A model generated the notes under the pieces. That model ran no database searches and was not told the origin of the DNA. It worked only from the letters and a program-made list of their open reading frames with translations. From NCBI RefSeq assembly GCF_002072185.1, contig NZ_MVIW01000015.1, positions 1 to 64,000 of the forward strand: DNA of 64,000 nt, given 5' to 3'. Below, in pieces: positions 12,501 through 21,500 of the stretch. Position 1 is the stretch's first letter, and the number at the start of each line of letters is the position of its first letter. Source of the DNA: Actinomyces denticolens (GTDB lineage Bacteria; Actinomycetota; Actinomycetes; Actinomycetales; Actinomycetaceae). The translations under genes and the position numbers were made by a program.

Positions 12501-12509
12501 CCGGAATGA
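531..12509 (+). CDS. Trans-AT type I polyketide synthase: (DH-like)-ACP / KS-DH-KR-ACP / KS-ACP / KS-ACP / KS-ACP
   Basis: A 3992-residue AT-less PKS. Start chosen at 531 (ATGA overlap, AAGGAG upstream), not at the longer open frame from 255. Residues 1-160 resemble the first hotdog of a DH but lack HxxxGxxxxP. ACP1 has Ser214. KS1 (about 299-705, Cys451) is followed by DH1 (His909, Asp1073 of DxxxQ), KR1 (Ser1456, Tyr1469) and ACP2 (Ser1637). Then come three bare KS-ACP modules: KS2 Cys1913/ACP3 Ser2377, KS3 Cys2606/ACP4 Ser3099, KS4 Cys3345/ACP5 Ser3903. All four KSs keep Cys, HGTGT and the second His. KS1, KS3 and KS4 share an unusual NT(A/S)CSSG nucleophile motif. ACP5 has Trp3909 at +6 from Ser, the known flag for HMGS beta-branching. 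The last 30 residues look like a docking helix pair matching the next protein's N-terminus. No AT, MT or ER domain is seen. Confidence 0.93.
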   Translation: MTHETDPTVSLDALAQLELVRSTLCHDASRPCQLLDVEWGVADAVVRGGDAVRVALDAKGARRRWTLVRSGSTGDTALCSGLLVVPPGEATDEDVMTLERAALFSRDAVATAELPAPARWQRVARYEAVGAHAEAADLDSNGVLLRHEGSGSPARRLVVLEAHGAGSGHAQAQPGWAVEERLVEELREVISALQHIPRDMVGEEEPFSHFGLDSITLGELSELLSERLGLSLTPDIFFRYGSCVELASGLVTGHAAWAAQRYETADAPRQTRVLPVPAPSAVSARERPAGTTSHTGGFVSIIGLSGRFPGARDVGQLWKNLRAGDCAITQLPVDRPGYPSNWSASVAGWLPGVAEFDPRFFAISPKEAEQMDPRQRLLMQEMWRALEDAGVGERTLRSHRVGLFVGVENGDYAHHLGHDEDLTGANDSVLAARLAYFLDLHGPVLAINTACSSGLVALHEARASLERGECDIAVVAAANILTHPRTIEAMSAAGMLSTTGSCRAFDRRADGMVPGEAVVALVLEDGDKARGEGRRVRADVLGSGVNHDGRTQGITAPNGAAQADLISSVMAQSGVSPAQVGLVVAHGTGTPLGDPVEVKALAAVIGSAERDAPALLMSTKPSIGHCQAASGLVSTVVATCALTSGEVPVSICCEEPSDYVDWDATGLRVCAQTQPWPQAAEHPVAAVSAFGVSGTNAHVLLRAPSPADSTSWPEDSQILLVSGATEESLRRQCADLAVALRDRRLSLAPVARTLAEGRHHLACRAAVVAATSGEAVHALEELAQGHAAVSRVPRGFRPNRAQETALEEMLRGAHGADKATRGEVLRAVADSYSQGYVSDLSPLWGASQPPLVSLPGTVFATDTYWVGEQPRAQSPENAGGLAGRNASTVGEGLRTRTRLRPADPLVADHRLDGVPTLPTAGHLAVLCDAARLLDGRVPGPGAGLRLTGFSIQRPVVVTGETDLVVRAEEMEDGSVLLTLGYGPSGAPPQDTSSVVLEALAAPTAADPVEPGSAGMQPVDSEQLYRMLGRVGLDYGTAYRTVTGVLTAGEEASVTAGAAVATWDAAVVRPDVLDGVLQAIGVAQPGSSEPGLPVGAESITVHRAMPARVIARVRHLGRRGRLTRFDIDVADTDGALVLEINGLTTAPAADSPAESEVSLLAPDWAPLASQDSGASEASAAESRDRHVAVVGACVAPQALGADTVVHHIPLTGAASSDDYEEAAQGLLRLSQELVGLRPARPVLLQVLVPEGLAGGLVGMIATISKESRRVMAQLVEVAPRADAEALGTLLRAQASATLPAAHLHVAGASARRRTWSPMTWRTHAWSPGSYLVTGGLGGLGLLVARDLLKQEGVRVMLSGRSVPGERTRARLAELDAGDRARYVQLDLADPADVRRVVDEVENLTGVIHCAGATRDGSLRTKTPEDLASVLVPKVRGTVNLDAATARLPLEVFALFASTTGVLGNAGQIDYAAANGFMDRWAHERNLLVQQGERHGRTVSIDWSLWAEGGMAIPEALLERMAREQGFAPISSTAGLTALHASIASGESQTLCLASTPGRTPEVLRDLLDVTEEPEETGGAPVPSRPQPGTTVVAATQPHPVTPSEAVLERVVELLHESLEIPLDWLDPDVNLDQLGLDSIRMIGVIEDLERELGELPKTLFFEYETLKELADDLASERPEAAAALVSTALAGTQAHAPVQQKAAVRSAVKDTAGAGTAASRKAASPRRSRRQQTSERGTHAAPGQLDIAIVGLAGRYPDAQDVDQLWQNLRSGHDAVSSVPVSRWDTDTLAWRDQRGPVPGAGGFLDGVDHFDPYFFGISPREAEHMDPQERLFLRCAYETIQDAGYRPSDLKAEGRQSTGVFVGLMTTEYHLFGVEAQMAGMPLAVPGNLASVPNRVSYHLGLKGPSLAVDTMCSSTLSALDTACRAILSGQCARAIVGGINLTLHPSKLLLLDSTGFMSKTGHCHAFGADADGYVPSEGVGAVLIKPLRQAERDRDHIYAVIKGSCLNHAGRTTGFTVPSPVAQAEVISRALEESGVDPATVTYVEAHGTGTKLGDPIEIRGLAQALGDGAACAIGSVKASLGHGEGVAGMASLTKVLLQMRHRTLVPSLHSEQLNPLLGIEQTRMAVQHDVAPWEPAYPGGPLRACVSSFGAGGSNAHVVLEDYQDDATRQAARPGPVLVVLSARSEDALRRSAERLVAAIDAEKMDENDLEAIAYTLQVGREAFAWRAGAVVTDLTAMRGFATRVRDGQGLRHVNLRAAQPVPVESLVTLDHQLEAWLAGGLSDWAGVAGSGRRVSLPAYPFEEERYWLFPKAGPGASADDVGEERAAEPEQAVAGTPVPDLVMEACATAVQQVLKIPRDRQDPDDSFQDIGFDSVTIVEIAEALGDALGIDLGPDVLFSHPTPRLLAEHLASTYADALAGGHGTDPEPSGTTRSAPAPLVPAAAPRTVEHDPAVVVGRSVRAAQCDDVRQLWEAVRSGESQILDLAERRPGWEGTSRRVAALSDIDVFDPLFFEISPREAVGLDPRARLLLEEMWHALEDAALGRRALERSTVAVFVGVEDGDYQFLDNPDRQVVSNHTGALAARLSYMLDLHGPAMAINTACSSGLVAMHQAVRCLESGECDVAVVAAVNLLTDPGTFDTMAEAGMLSPGGVCAAFSEAADGMVPGEAVAAIVLMRESDAVRDGRQLHGVVRGSGVNYDGRTNGLTAPNGDAQRSLEAAVYAEAGVQADEIGHVIAHGTGTGLGDPIELNALAAAHESLGSAPGTCAVTSVKPVVGHSQAASGLVSLIVLLESLRSGVIPANPACAPLNPHIRLEGRPVSILPRERPWPVRQGQPRVGAVSAFGVSGTNAHVVVSEVTSPSPSILEPAMSVVLPLLVSAKSPEALDSMLLELSRWCASPEAPDLRSVARTLAEGRYHHEYRCAVLAASVIEAASALRGAVADPDADGVRSVVARGQVAQEPSAQMCELTRRLADDPGGESAAQIAALYLAGDLPADLLGESGASLVSAPGYVFSRERFWPQAPRTGQVPASVPDAPAVAEDPEDRAGAAWEPRMVGWPVEERLRAVVSDEVGAVLRLDHSRIDPTARLQSYGFDSITFVELAGALTEKLGVTVQPSDFYQESTVNDVVASLVSRHEQQISALLRAPGAGADADRAGKAPAPAPAGEHPHGPGARPGSDQAPARDSQPGEVVVVGASGQFPQARGVEELWDLVASGRCAIGSVPQERREWHVDDVVRRMGCLERVAEFDARFFDIAPREAYQMDPRQRLLLQEMWHAVEDAALTDEELHGERVGVYVGIEEGDYSRLLDQASVTSNTNSVLAARLSYFLDLSGPCMAINTSCSSGLVALHQARLALQQGDCDTAIVAAANVLSAPPTFDAMADAEMLSPTGRCRAYDSGADGMVPGEAVVALVLQREGSARRRGRRVSARVLATAVNYDGRSNGITAPSGSAQEDVIARALEAAGVQPATLGLVVGHGTGTRLGDPVEVRALASAYSSAPPHSCALMSVKPSIGHTQAAAGLVNALVAIKAMEHEALPPTACCDQPSDYVDWDEAALYLNREARAWPEASHPRRAATSAFGFSGTNAHLILEQGDALPDMRPSAAPVLLAVSAVDEEALGRQVRALRTWLEAHPRVPLDAVARTLAVGRRHLSHRVAVVCADWAQACASLAEAAGSHTGARVFSGASGHDTASVAGLAAFMDHQAAVVADAVDPVAVDEALRAVAQLYCQGYSLPTRLFEGAPLISLRGYEFERSAYWVRPDSTRATAPAPGRLSPATSQDPLARESLPSRAHVPSSPAEPPEPEGLVHLMPLDEPVPAETPCASSQQVTLDEPSSEPPASPEGEAVGAVREQPAGEEAPPASDMSEVRDRLVASLARELFVEPEDVDLDLTFSEQGLDSVVGVEWIRAVNKEFGLALATARLYEFPTVERFATMVAAEVAASAPPQETRVLDAPAGAQDGLDALLHQVYDGAVPPTQAAELMAQEVPE

Positions 12510-15500
12510 GCCAGGTGGATCGTGCCGCGGTCCTCGAGGCGCTTCGCACGCACCGCATCACTCCGGCGGAGGCGAAGCGTCTGCTCACGGTCGGCGCTGA
12601 CCAGGTAGCCGCCACCAGAGCCGAGGCGGAGCCCCCCGGCACCGGGCCCATCGCCATCGTGGGCATGTCCGGTCGTTATGCGGCGGCCGGGGACCTGGAT
12701 GCCTACTGGCGCATGCTCGCCGACGGTGCAGACGGGGTGCGCCCGCTACCGCCGCGGTTCGGCGGGGCCGACATGAGGGACATCGTCTCGCCGCGCATCG
12801 GTTACCTCGACGACGTTGAGATGTTCGACCCGACCTACTTCCAGATCCCCCACGCCGAGGCGCGGGCCATGGACCCGCAGCATCGGATGTTCCTGGAGGA
12901 GTGCGCCGCTGCGTTCCAGAGCGCGGGCTACGCCCGAGCCCGGCTGGCCGGCACTCGGTGCGGCGTCTACCTCGGCCTTGCCAACGGTGACTATCTGCTC
13001 CTGGGCGACCGCGCGGGGTCGCCCAGGGCCTCCGTGACCAGCTCCAGCAACGCGATCGCAGCTGGCCGTGTGTCCTACTTCTATGACCTGGCGGGTCCGG
13101 CGCTGACTATCGACACGGCGTGCTCGTCGTCCCTCGTGGCGGTGCACCTGGCGGTGACCGCGCTGCGCAGCGGCGAGATCGACATGGCGGTGGCTGGGGG
13201 AGCGGCCACTTACCTCTCGCCAGACGGTCTGGCGCAGATGGCCGACGCCGGGATGCTGTCCCCGACGGGTGCCTGTCACGCGCTGTCCGATGACGCCGAT
13301 GGCTTCGTGCCGGGTGAGGGCGCGGGCGCGGTGGTGCTCAAGCGGCTTGCTGACGCACTGCGCGACGGTGATCCTGTCCGCGCACTGATCATCGGCTCCG
13401 GCATCAACCAGGACGGGCGGACCAACGGCATCACCGCCCCCAGCCTGGCATCACAGCGCGCCCTGGCCGAGGAGGTGTACGAGCGGGAGTCGATCGATCC
13501 TCGGACGATCTCCTACGCTGAGTTGCACGGCACGGGCACGATCCTCGGCGACCCGGTCGAGCTGACTGCCCTTGCTGGCGCGTTCCGGCGCTGGACCTCC
13601 GACACCGGTTTCTGCGCCGTGGGCTCGGTGAAGTCCAACCTGGGCCACACCTCCGCCGCGGCCGGGGTCGCTGGGCTGCAGAAGATAGTGATGTGCCTGG
13701 AGCACCGGGAGCTGGTCCCGACCCTGCATTTCTCCGCCCCCAACCGGCACTTCGATCTCGCCGGCTCCCCGTTCACGGTCGGGACCGAGCACCGTCAGTG
13801 GAGGAGCGAGTCCGCGCGCCGCGCAGTGCTGAGCTCCTTCGGCTTCTCCGGCACCAACGCTCACCTGGTGGTGCAGGAGCACGTGGAGCAGCCGCGGCGA
13901 CCGGACGCGGGCGATACTCCCGTGGTGCTGGTCGTGTCGGCTCACTCGCCGGAGCAGCTGCGCTTGTGCGCCCAGCGGCTGGCCGCTGCTCTTGAGCGGG
14001 AGCCGGAACTGGCGGCGACTGATGTCGCGCTGACACTTCAACGCGGTCGTGACGCGTTGCCCGAGCGTGCAGCCGCCGTGGCTCGGGACAGGTCGGAGGC
14101 GCTCTCGTTGCTGCATCAGCTGGCCGCCTCCGGGCAGGGCTGGTGCCGCGGCCGTGCCCGGCCCACCCGTGATGCGGCTGTCACTGCGGCAGACGGCCTG
14201 GATGCCGTGGCGCAGGCGTGGGTCGGCGGGAACGAGGTCGACTGGGCGACGTTGCCACAGACGTCATCCGGCAGGTCCGTCGTCCTGCCGACGTACCCTT
14301 TCGAGCGTGTGCCGCTGTGGTTCGAGGGCTCTGGGCAGGCTCGTGGCGCGCGTCGGGGTGAGGAGCGCTCCCGCGTGTCGATCGACTCCAGGGACTGGCG
14401 GGTGGACCAGCACCGCATTGAGGGAGTACCGGTGCTGCCTGCCACAGCGTCCGCTGAGATCCTCCTGCGCCAGGCTGATGAGCGTCACGGCGACAGCGCC
14501 CCGGCCCTGGTCGACCTGCGCTGGGAGCACCCGCTGGAGGCGCGTGAGGAGCACCTGGAGCTGGACGTCCAGCGAGGTGATGACGGTCAGCTCAGCATTC
14601 TTTCCCATTCCCGGGTCTGCGTCGTCGCCCGGGAGGCGACGGCGGGCCCCTCGCGCTCGGTGGACCTGGCGTCCGTGTCAGCCCTGCCCGAGGTGACGGC
14701 GAGGACCGCTCCCGCGGCCATCACCTACGGTCCCCGCTACCAGGCACTGCGAGACCCTCGCGCCGAGGGCGGTCAGGCCACCGGCCTGCTGGTTCCTCCG
14801 GAGGACTCGGAGGACTCCGCCTGGGCGGGCGTCATGGACTCGGCGTGGCAGTGCGTCGGACCGCTCTTGCCCGCGGGCGGCACCTATCTTCCGCTCGCGG
14901 CGGAGCGCTTCGAGATCTGGGGAGAGGCCCAGCAGGCGCGCCACGTCGTCGCGACCCGGCGCGCAGGTGAGTCCTTGTGCTTCGATGTCGACATCACCGC
15001 TGCCGACGGCACCGTCCTGGCCTCGACGAGCGGATTGGTCCTCGCCCCCGTGGGCGGAACCGGTGTCGTTGCCGTGGCGCGCAGGTGGACGCCTGGCGCA
15101 GAGACCGGACCGCGGCCCGCCGCTCGCCCACGGGTGTGCCTCGCTGGTGACGCCGGGCGCCTCCAACCCGCGCTGGAGGGCGTGGCCGACCTCGTCTCTC
15201 GGGCGCAGGACAGCGACGCCGTCATCATCGTGCTGCCCACGACCTCCGCGGACGCGCAGGGGGTCCAGGATCTGTTCGAGTGCTGCCAGGAGGTGGTCAG
15301 GCCACTCCTGACCGACGGCGTCCGAGGGACGCGTGTGCTGCTAGTGGACCTTGCTGGCGGATCCAGCCCGGCGGCAGCCGCCATGGCCGGGTATGCGGCC
15401 ACACTGCGGCTGGAGTCCTCTCTCGTCGTCTCGCTGCTGCAGATCCGGGCGACGGAGGACCTGGCGCGTCATGTCCTGGAGGAGACTGCCCAGGCCGACC

Positions 15501-18500
15501 TGCTGGTCCGGGTCGCCAATGACCAGCGGCGCGTCGCTGTCATGGCCGAAGTGGAGCTCCCGGAGCACGTCGAGCCGCGAGCCGAGACGGCTCTCGTCGT
15601 CGGCGGCTCCTCGGGAGTCGGCGCGCTCGTCGCGCGGGCGGTGGTCGCAGCCGGTGGTCGTGCCGCTGTGCTGTCTCGTTCCGGGGCTCCCGACCCGCTT
15701 CCGGACTGGGCCGAGGCGGCAGGGGACAGCTTGTTGTACCTGGTTGCCGATGCCGCCGTCGAGCCTGACGTCGCTCGGGCCGTGGACCGCGTGCACCAGG
15801 TATGGGGAACCGTCGACGCGCTCTATCACGTCGCGGGCGTGCTTGACGACGCGCTGGTGCGCAGCACCACTGCCGACCAGGTGTCACGTGTTCTGGCTCC
15901 CAAGGCAGGCGGTTTTGACGTGGTCGACCAGGTGCTGCGCGAGGAGCCTCTTGAGCGTGTGGTGCTGTTCTCCTCGCTGTCGGCCTGGTTGGGCAACCCG
16001 GGGCAGGCGGCCTACTGCGTCGCCAACGCCTACCTCGACGAGGCCGCGGCCAGGCGCGAGCGCCAGCGGGAGGCGGGGGAGCGCCAGGGCCGGACAGTGA
16101 GCATTGGATGGCCCTACTGGGCCGAGGGCGGTATGACCATCAGCGACGACGCTGTCGAGGCCGCGCGTCGAGATCTGGGAATGGTGCCGCTGGACACGGC
16201 GGTGGCGCTGTCGCTGATCGACCGAGCAGTGGCCTCCTCCGAATCCGCGATCGCCTGCGGACAAGGATCTGTCCCGGCGATGCGTCGCGCCCTGCTCCAG
16301 CCACAGGAAGAGGCCGGGTCGCCGGAGCGCGCGGGCGCGGGATCTCGTGAGTTGGCGCTTGCTGCCGCTGGCCGAGTGCGGCAGGCCGTTTGCGAGGCGA
16401 CTGGTACGCCGCCGGAGCGTGTTCGCTTGGACGACACCTTCGAGGACCTCGGCATGGACTCCATCGTGATGATGACGGCGACCCGGGCGCTGGAGCGGGA
16501 CTTCGGGTCGCTACCCAAAACACTGTTCCTTGAGCACCGTTCCATCGACGAGGTGGCGCTCACGCTGGCCGGGACCCACGCGGACACATGCGCGGCCCTT
16601 GCCCGGGCGCAGGAGCCCGCTCCGACCCCCGAGGCCTCGGTGGACCACCCCGCGCGGCCTGGGACGGAGGGTGGGCCGGGCGTGGCGTCTCCCAGCGGAA
16701 GGACGAGCGCCCAGCATCACGGTGCCAGCTCCGGGAATCGAGACCTGGCGGTCATCGGTATGAGCGGGCGCTTCCCCGGGGCGCGCGACCTGCCCGAGCT
16801 CTGGACGCTGCTGCGCGAGGGGCGCGACTGCATCACTGAGGTGCCCTTGGACCGCTGGGACCACGCGGCCTACGTCAGTGGCGACGGCACTCCTGGCACC
16901 ACCTATGCCCGCTGGGGCGGTTTCCTCGAGGACGTCGACGCCTTTGACCCGCTCTTCTTCGGCATCTCGCCGGCCGAGGCCTCCTTCCTCGACCCCCAGG
17001 CCCGTCTGTTCCTGCAGGAGTGCTGGCACGCCGTGGAGGACGCGGGCTACAGCCGCGCTCAGCTGGCTGGCCGTGCGATCGGCGTCTTCGTCGGGATCAT
17101 GTACGGCCACTACGGCATGCTGCGCGGTGACATCGAGGGTCGCAGTGTCCCTGTCCCGTCGTCTTTCGCCGCCGTGGCGAACCGGGTGTCGCACTTCATG
17201 GATCTGCGCGGGCCCAGCATCGCGTTCGACACCATGTGCTCCTCCTCGCTCACGGCGCTGCATGCCGCAGCGGCCAGTATCCGCTCGGGAGAGGCCGAGA
17301 TGGCGTTGGTCGGGGGAGTCAACCTCACCATCCACCCGGACAAGCTGGTCCTGCTGTCCCAAGGCAAGTTCGCCGCGAGGGACGGGCGGTGCCGCGCGTT
17401 CGGTCAGGGAGGCACCGGCTACGTGCCGGGTGAGGCTGTCGCCGCCCTGCTGCTCAAGCCTGTCGACCGGGCGGTCGCCGACGGTGACCACATCTGGGGA
17501 GTGATCCGTGGCACGGCTGTGAACTCTGGTGGTCACGCTGGCGGCTTCACCGTGCCGAGCTCCCAGGCCCAGGCCGAGGTGATCACGGCGGCCCTGCACG
17601 ACGCCGAGGTCGACCCGGACTCGATCTCCTACATCGAGGCGCACGGCACCGGGACTGAGTTAGGAGACCCTATTGAGGTGCGGGCACTGGCCACGGTCCT
17701 GGGCGGCGGGCACCGCGACCAGCCGTGTCTTATCGGGTCGGTCAAGTCCAATATCGGGCACTGTGAGTCGGCGGCTGGTGTGGCGGGTCTGGCGAAGATT
17801 CTGCTACAGCTCCAGCACGGCCAAGTCGCGCCGTCGCTGCACGCTGACCCGCCCAATCCGCATATCGACTTCGCCGGGGCCGGTGTCGCCGTCGCGAAAA
17901 GCCTGGTCCCGTGGACGGCGGACCCGCCGCGCCGGGCAGGACTGAGCGCGTTCGGGGCCGGTGGCGCCAACGCTCACGTCGTCGTGGAAGAGGCGCCTGC
18001 CGTGGCTCGGTGTCCCGAGTCCCAGGGCCGTCACGTGCTGGTGTTCTCGGCGCGCGACGAGGACCGCCTACGCGCGGTCCTGCAGGAGTTCATCGCCTAT
18101 GTCACCCGCACGCCATTGCTGCGGCTCGATGACGTGGCACTGACCCTGCAGACCGGGCGAGAGGAGATGGCCCAGCGGGCTGCGGTGGTCGTGGGCTCGC
18201 TCGATGAGGCGGTTGAACAGATCCAGCATGTGCTCGATGGCCAGGGCTCCTCCGTGCTGCTGGGCCGAGCGCAGCACCACGGCTCCGTGCTGGAGCAGGA
18301 TCCCGATGACGAGCAGCGGGTCATGGGGCTCCTGCGAGCCGCACGGCTCGACGAGCTGGCTCGTGCCTGGGTGGCCGGACGCGCTGTGCCCTGGCAGGCT
18401 GGCTGGCAGGGGCGCGCAGCGCGCCGGGTCAGCCTGCCCGGCTACCCCTTCGCCAGGGAGCGTTGCTGGGCAGAGCCACCCGCGGATGCCGAGGAGCGGG

Positions 18501-21500
18501 CTGGGCGGTATCCGCACCCGCTGCTGCACGCCAACCGCTCGACCATGGACCAGGTGGTCTTCACGACGTCGTTCACCGGTGCGGAGTCATGGATCCGTGA
18601 TCATCACGTTGACGGCGGTCCTGTCCTACCGGCCGCGGCTATGGTGGAGATGCTTCGCGCGGCTGCCCAGATGGCGCTCAGGGCACCAGTTGTCCTCTCC
18701 CAGGTCACTTTTGTCCGAGCCTGCCGTGAACCGGCCAGCGCGCCCCTGGAGGTGCATGCTGAGCGGGAGGGCGACGGCGTTCACGTTCGGCTCGTGGGCA
18801 CCGATGAGGGCGCTGAGGTGGAGTACTGCGACGCCCTTGCCCAGATGGCGACCACTCCCGCGTCACAGGAGCGGGTGGCGCTCGCGGAGCTGCGGGCGGC
18901 CGCCCGCACCCGGGTTGAGGGGGCCGAGGTGTACTCGGCCCTCGCGGGTTCCGGTTTGGACTACGGACCTACGTACCGGGTGGTCCGAGACGTCATAGTC
19001 GGCACGGATGCGGCGGTCGCCATGCTGCGGCGCTCGGGGGCCGCGGTGACGGGCGCGCTTCTCGACCCCGCGCTGCTCGACGGCGCGTTCCAGAGCACGT
19101 GGGCCTTCCTCAACCAGGGTGATGATGCGGCCGCGGGCCAGATGCTTCCGTTCTCGATCGGGCGTGTCGAGGTTGGCAGTGGCGGCTGGCAGTCATGGGA
19201 CGAGGCAGCTGTAGTGACCACGCCTGCTGACACGGTTCACGGCGACGAGCGGTGCGTGCACGTGCGGATCTGCTCGCCCACTGGCGACGTGCTGGCCCGT
19301 ATCAGCGACCTGCGCTTCCGCGCCTCCTCAACCGGGCGCATGATCCAGGTTCCGCAGTGGCGTCCGGCACCGCTCGCCAGGGAGCGGCAGGACCTGCCCA
19401 CGACCTGGCGAGTCCTCACCGCTTTCGAGCGCCTGGGGACGTACATGCCGGCCCTGGCCGAGACGACACTCCTGCCCTCGGATGCTTCTTTCGAGCAGGA
19501 CTACATCCGGGCGGCGGAGACGACGTTGTCGATGCTGCAGCGCCTCCCGTCGGATCGCTGTGGCCGCACCGTGGTGCAACTGGTCCTCCCTGACGGCTCA
19601 CTGCTGGCGGGGCTGCTCGCGATGCTGCGCAGCGTCAGGGCGGAGGAGGAGGACATCGAGGTCCAGGCCCTGCTCTGCCCGGATGCCAGCGATCCTGCCG
19701 CGGTAGCGAGATGGGCGGGTGAGGAGGCAGGAGCGGCGGTCCTCCACGAGGCTGTCCGGCGAAGCCAGCACGAGCGTGAGACCGAGGCCCTGCGGGAGGA
19801 GCCGTGGCCCGGTACCGCGCCCCGGCATGCCGATGGTGTCTGGCTGATCAGCGGGGGCGCGGGTGGAGTTGGCCGCCTCGTCGCCGAGGACCTCGCGGAC
19901 CGGGCGCGGCGGAACGGCGACCCGCTCACGTTGGTGCTGCTTGGCCGCACGGAGCCTCAGGAGGAGATCCGCGCACTGACAGCGCGTCTTGGCGGGGACG
20001 GTGTCAGCTGCCGGTACATCCAGGTCGACATCTGTGACGAACCTGCCCTGCGACGTGCTGTCGCAGAGGTCGTCGCCGAGGCGGGTCCGGTCACCGACGT
20101 GATCCACGCCGCTGGCGTGCTGCGCGACGGGCTTGTGGCGACCAAGTCGGCTGAGGCCGTGCGCGAGGTCCTGAGGCCGAAGGTGACTGGCACGATGGCG
20201 CTGCACCGCGCGACCGCCGATCAGCCGCTGCGCAGCTTTGTGCTGTGCTCCTCGCTGGCAGGCACGGTTGGCAACGCGGGACAGAGCGATTACGCGGCTG
20301 CGAACGGTTTCCAGGACGAGTTCGCCGCCTGGCGCCGTGACCTGGTCCGTCGCGGCAAGGTCAGTGGCGCCACGGTGTCAATCGCCTGGCCACTGTGGCA
20401 GGACGGTGGTATGACGCTCAGCAGGCATGCGCTCGAGCGTATGGACGTCAGCACGGGGATGGTCCCGCTGCCGACACGCGACGCGCTGGAAGTCCTCCAC
20501 GCCGCTCGCCATGGGGACGAGACCCGCTTGGTCCCACTGGTGGGCAACCTGCCTGCTGTCCGCGGCTATCTGTCGCGCTGCCGCCGCAACGACTCACGTG
20601 AGCGGGGCGGTCCTCTGACCCGAGAAGCAGAGGCCGTGCCGCAGAGGCAATCGCGGAGACAACCACAGGCGCCGGGGATCGGCGGCGGCTCGGACACCGA
20701 GAAGGTGGCGGACCGGTTGCGCGAGATCCTGGCGTCCTTGACCAGGATCGACCGGGCGCGCCTGGACCTGGACGAGGAGATGGAGAGCTATGGCGTCGAC
20801 TCCATCATCGTCATGAGCTTCGCCGAGCGGCTGCGCCCGACGATGGGCCGGGTGCCCAAGAGCCTCTTCTTCGACAACCGCACGCTGCGGGAGCTGGCTG
20901 GCAGCCTGCTGGAGACGCGGCCGCAGGAGTGCGCCGTCCTGCTGGGTGCCGGAGAGGGGGGAGAGCCCGGGCGACAGGACGCGTCAGCGCGTGAGGCCGC
21001 CGCGCACGAGCGCCAGGCCGAGGAGGACCCGCCGGCCCACGAGCAGATCGCGGTCATAGGGCTGGCGGGCCGCTACCCGCACGCTGAGGGGCTGGCAGAG
21101 TTCTGGCAGAACCTGGTCGCCGGGCGCGACTGTGTCGACAGGCTCGACCGCGCGCGTTGGGAGGCGCTCGGCGCCCCCGTGTGGGACCAGGACCCGGCTA
21201 CGGGCTGGGCGGGGCTGCTCAAGGATGCCGACTGCTTCGACGACAGGTACTTCTCGATCGCGCCCGTCGAGGCCGAGGTGATGGATCCCCAGGAGCGGAT
21301 TCTGCTGGAGTGCGCCCACCACGCCCTTGAGGACTCCGGGTACGTTCCCCAGGATCTCGGAATGCCGCAGGAGGACCGCTCGATGAGCGTCGGCGTCTAT
21401 GTCGGTGCGATGTACTCGGAGTACCAGCTCTACGCGGCGCAGTCCCAGATGACGGGGACGGGCTACACGCTCAACGGTGCGCCAGCGTCCCTGGCCAACC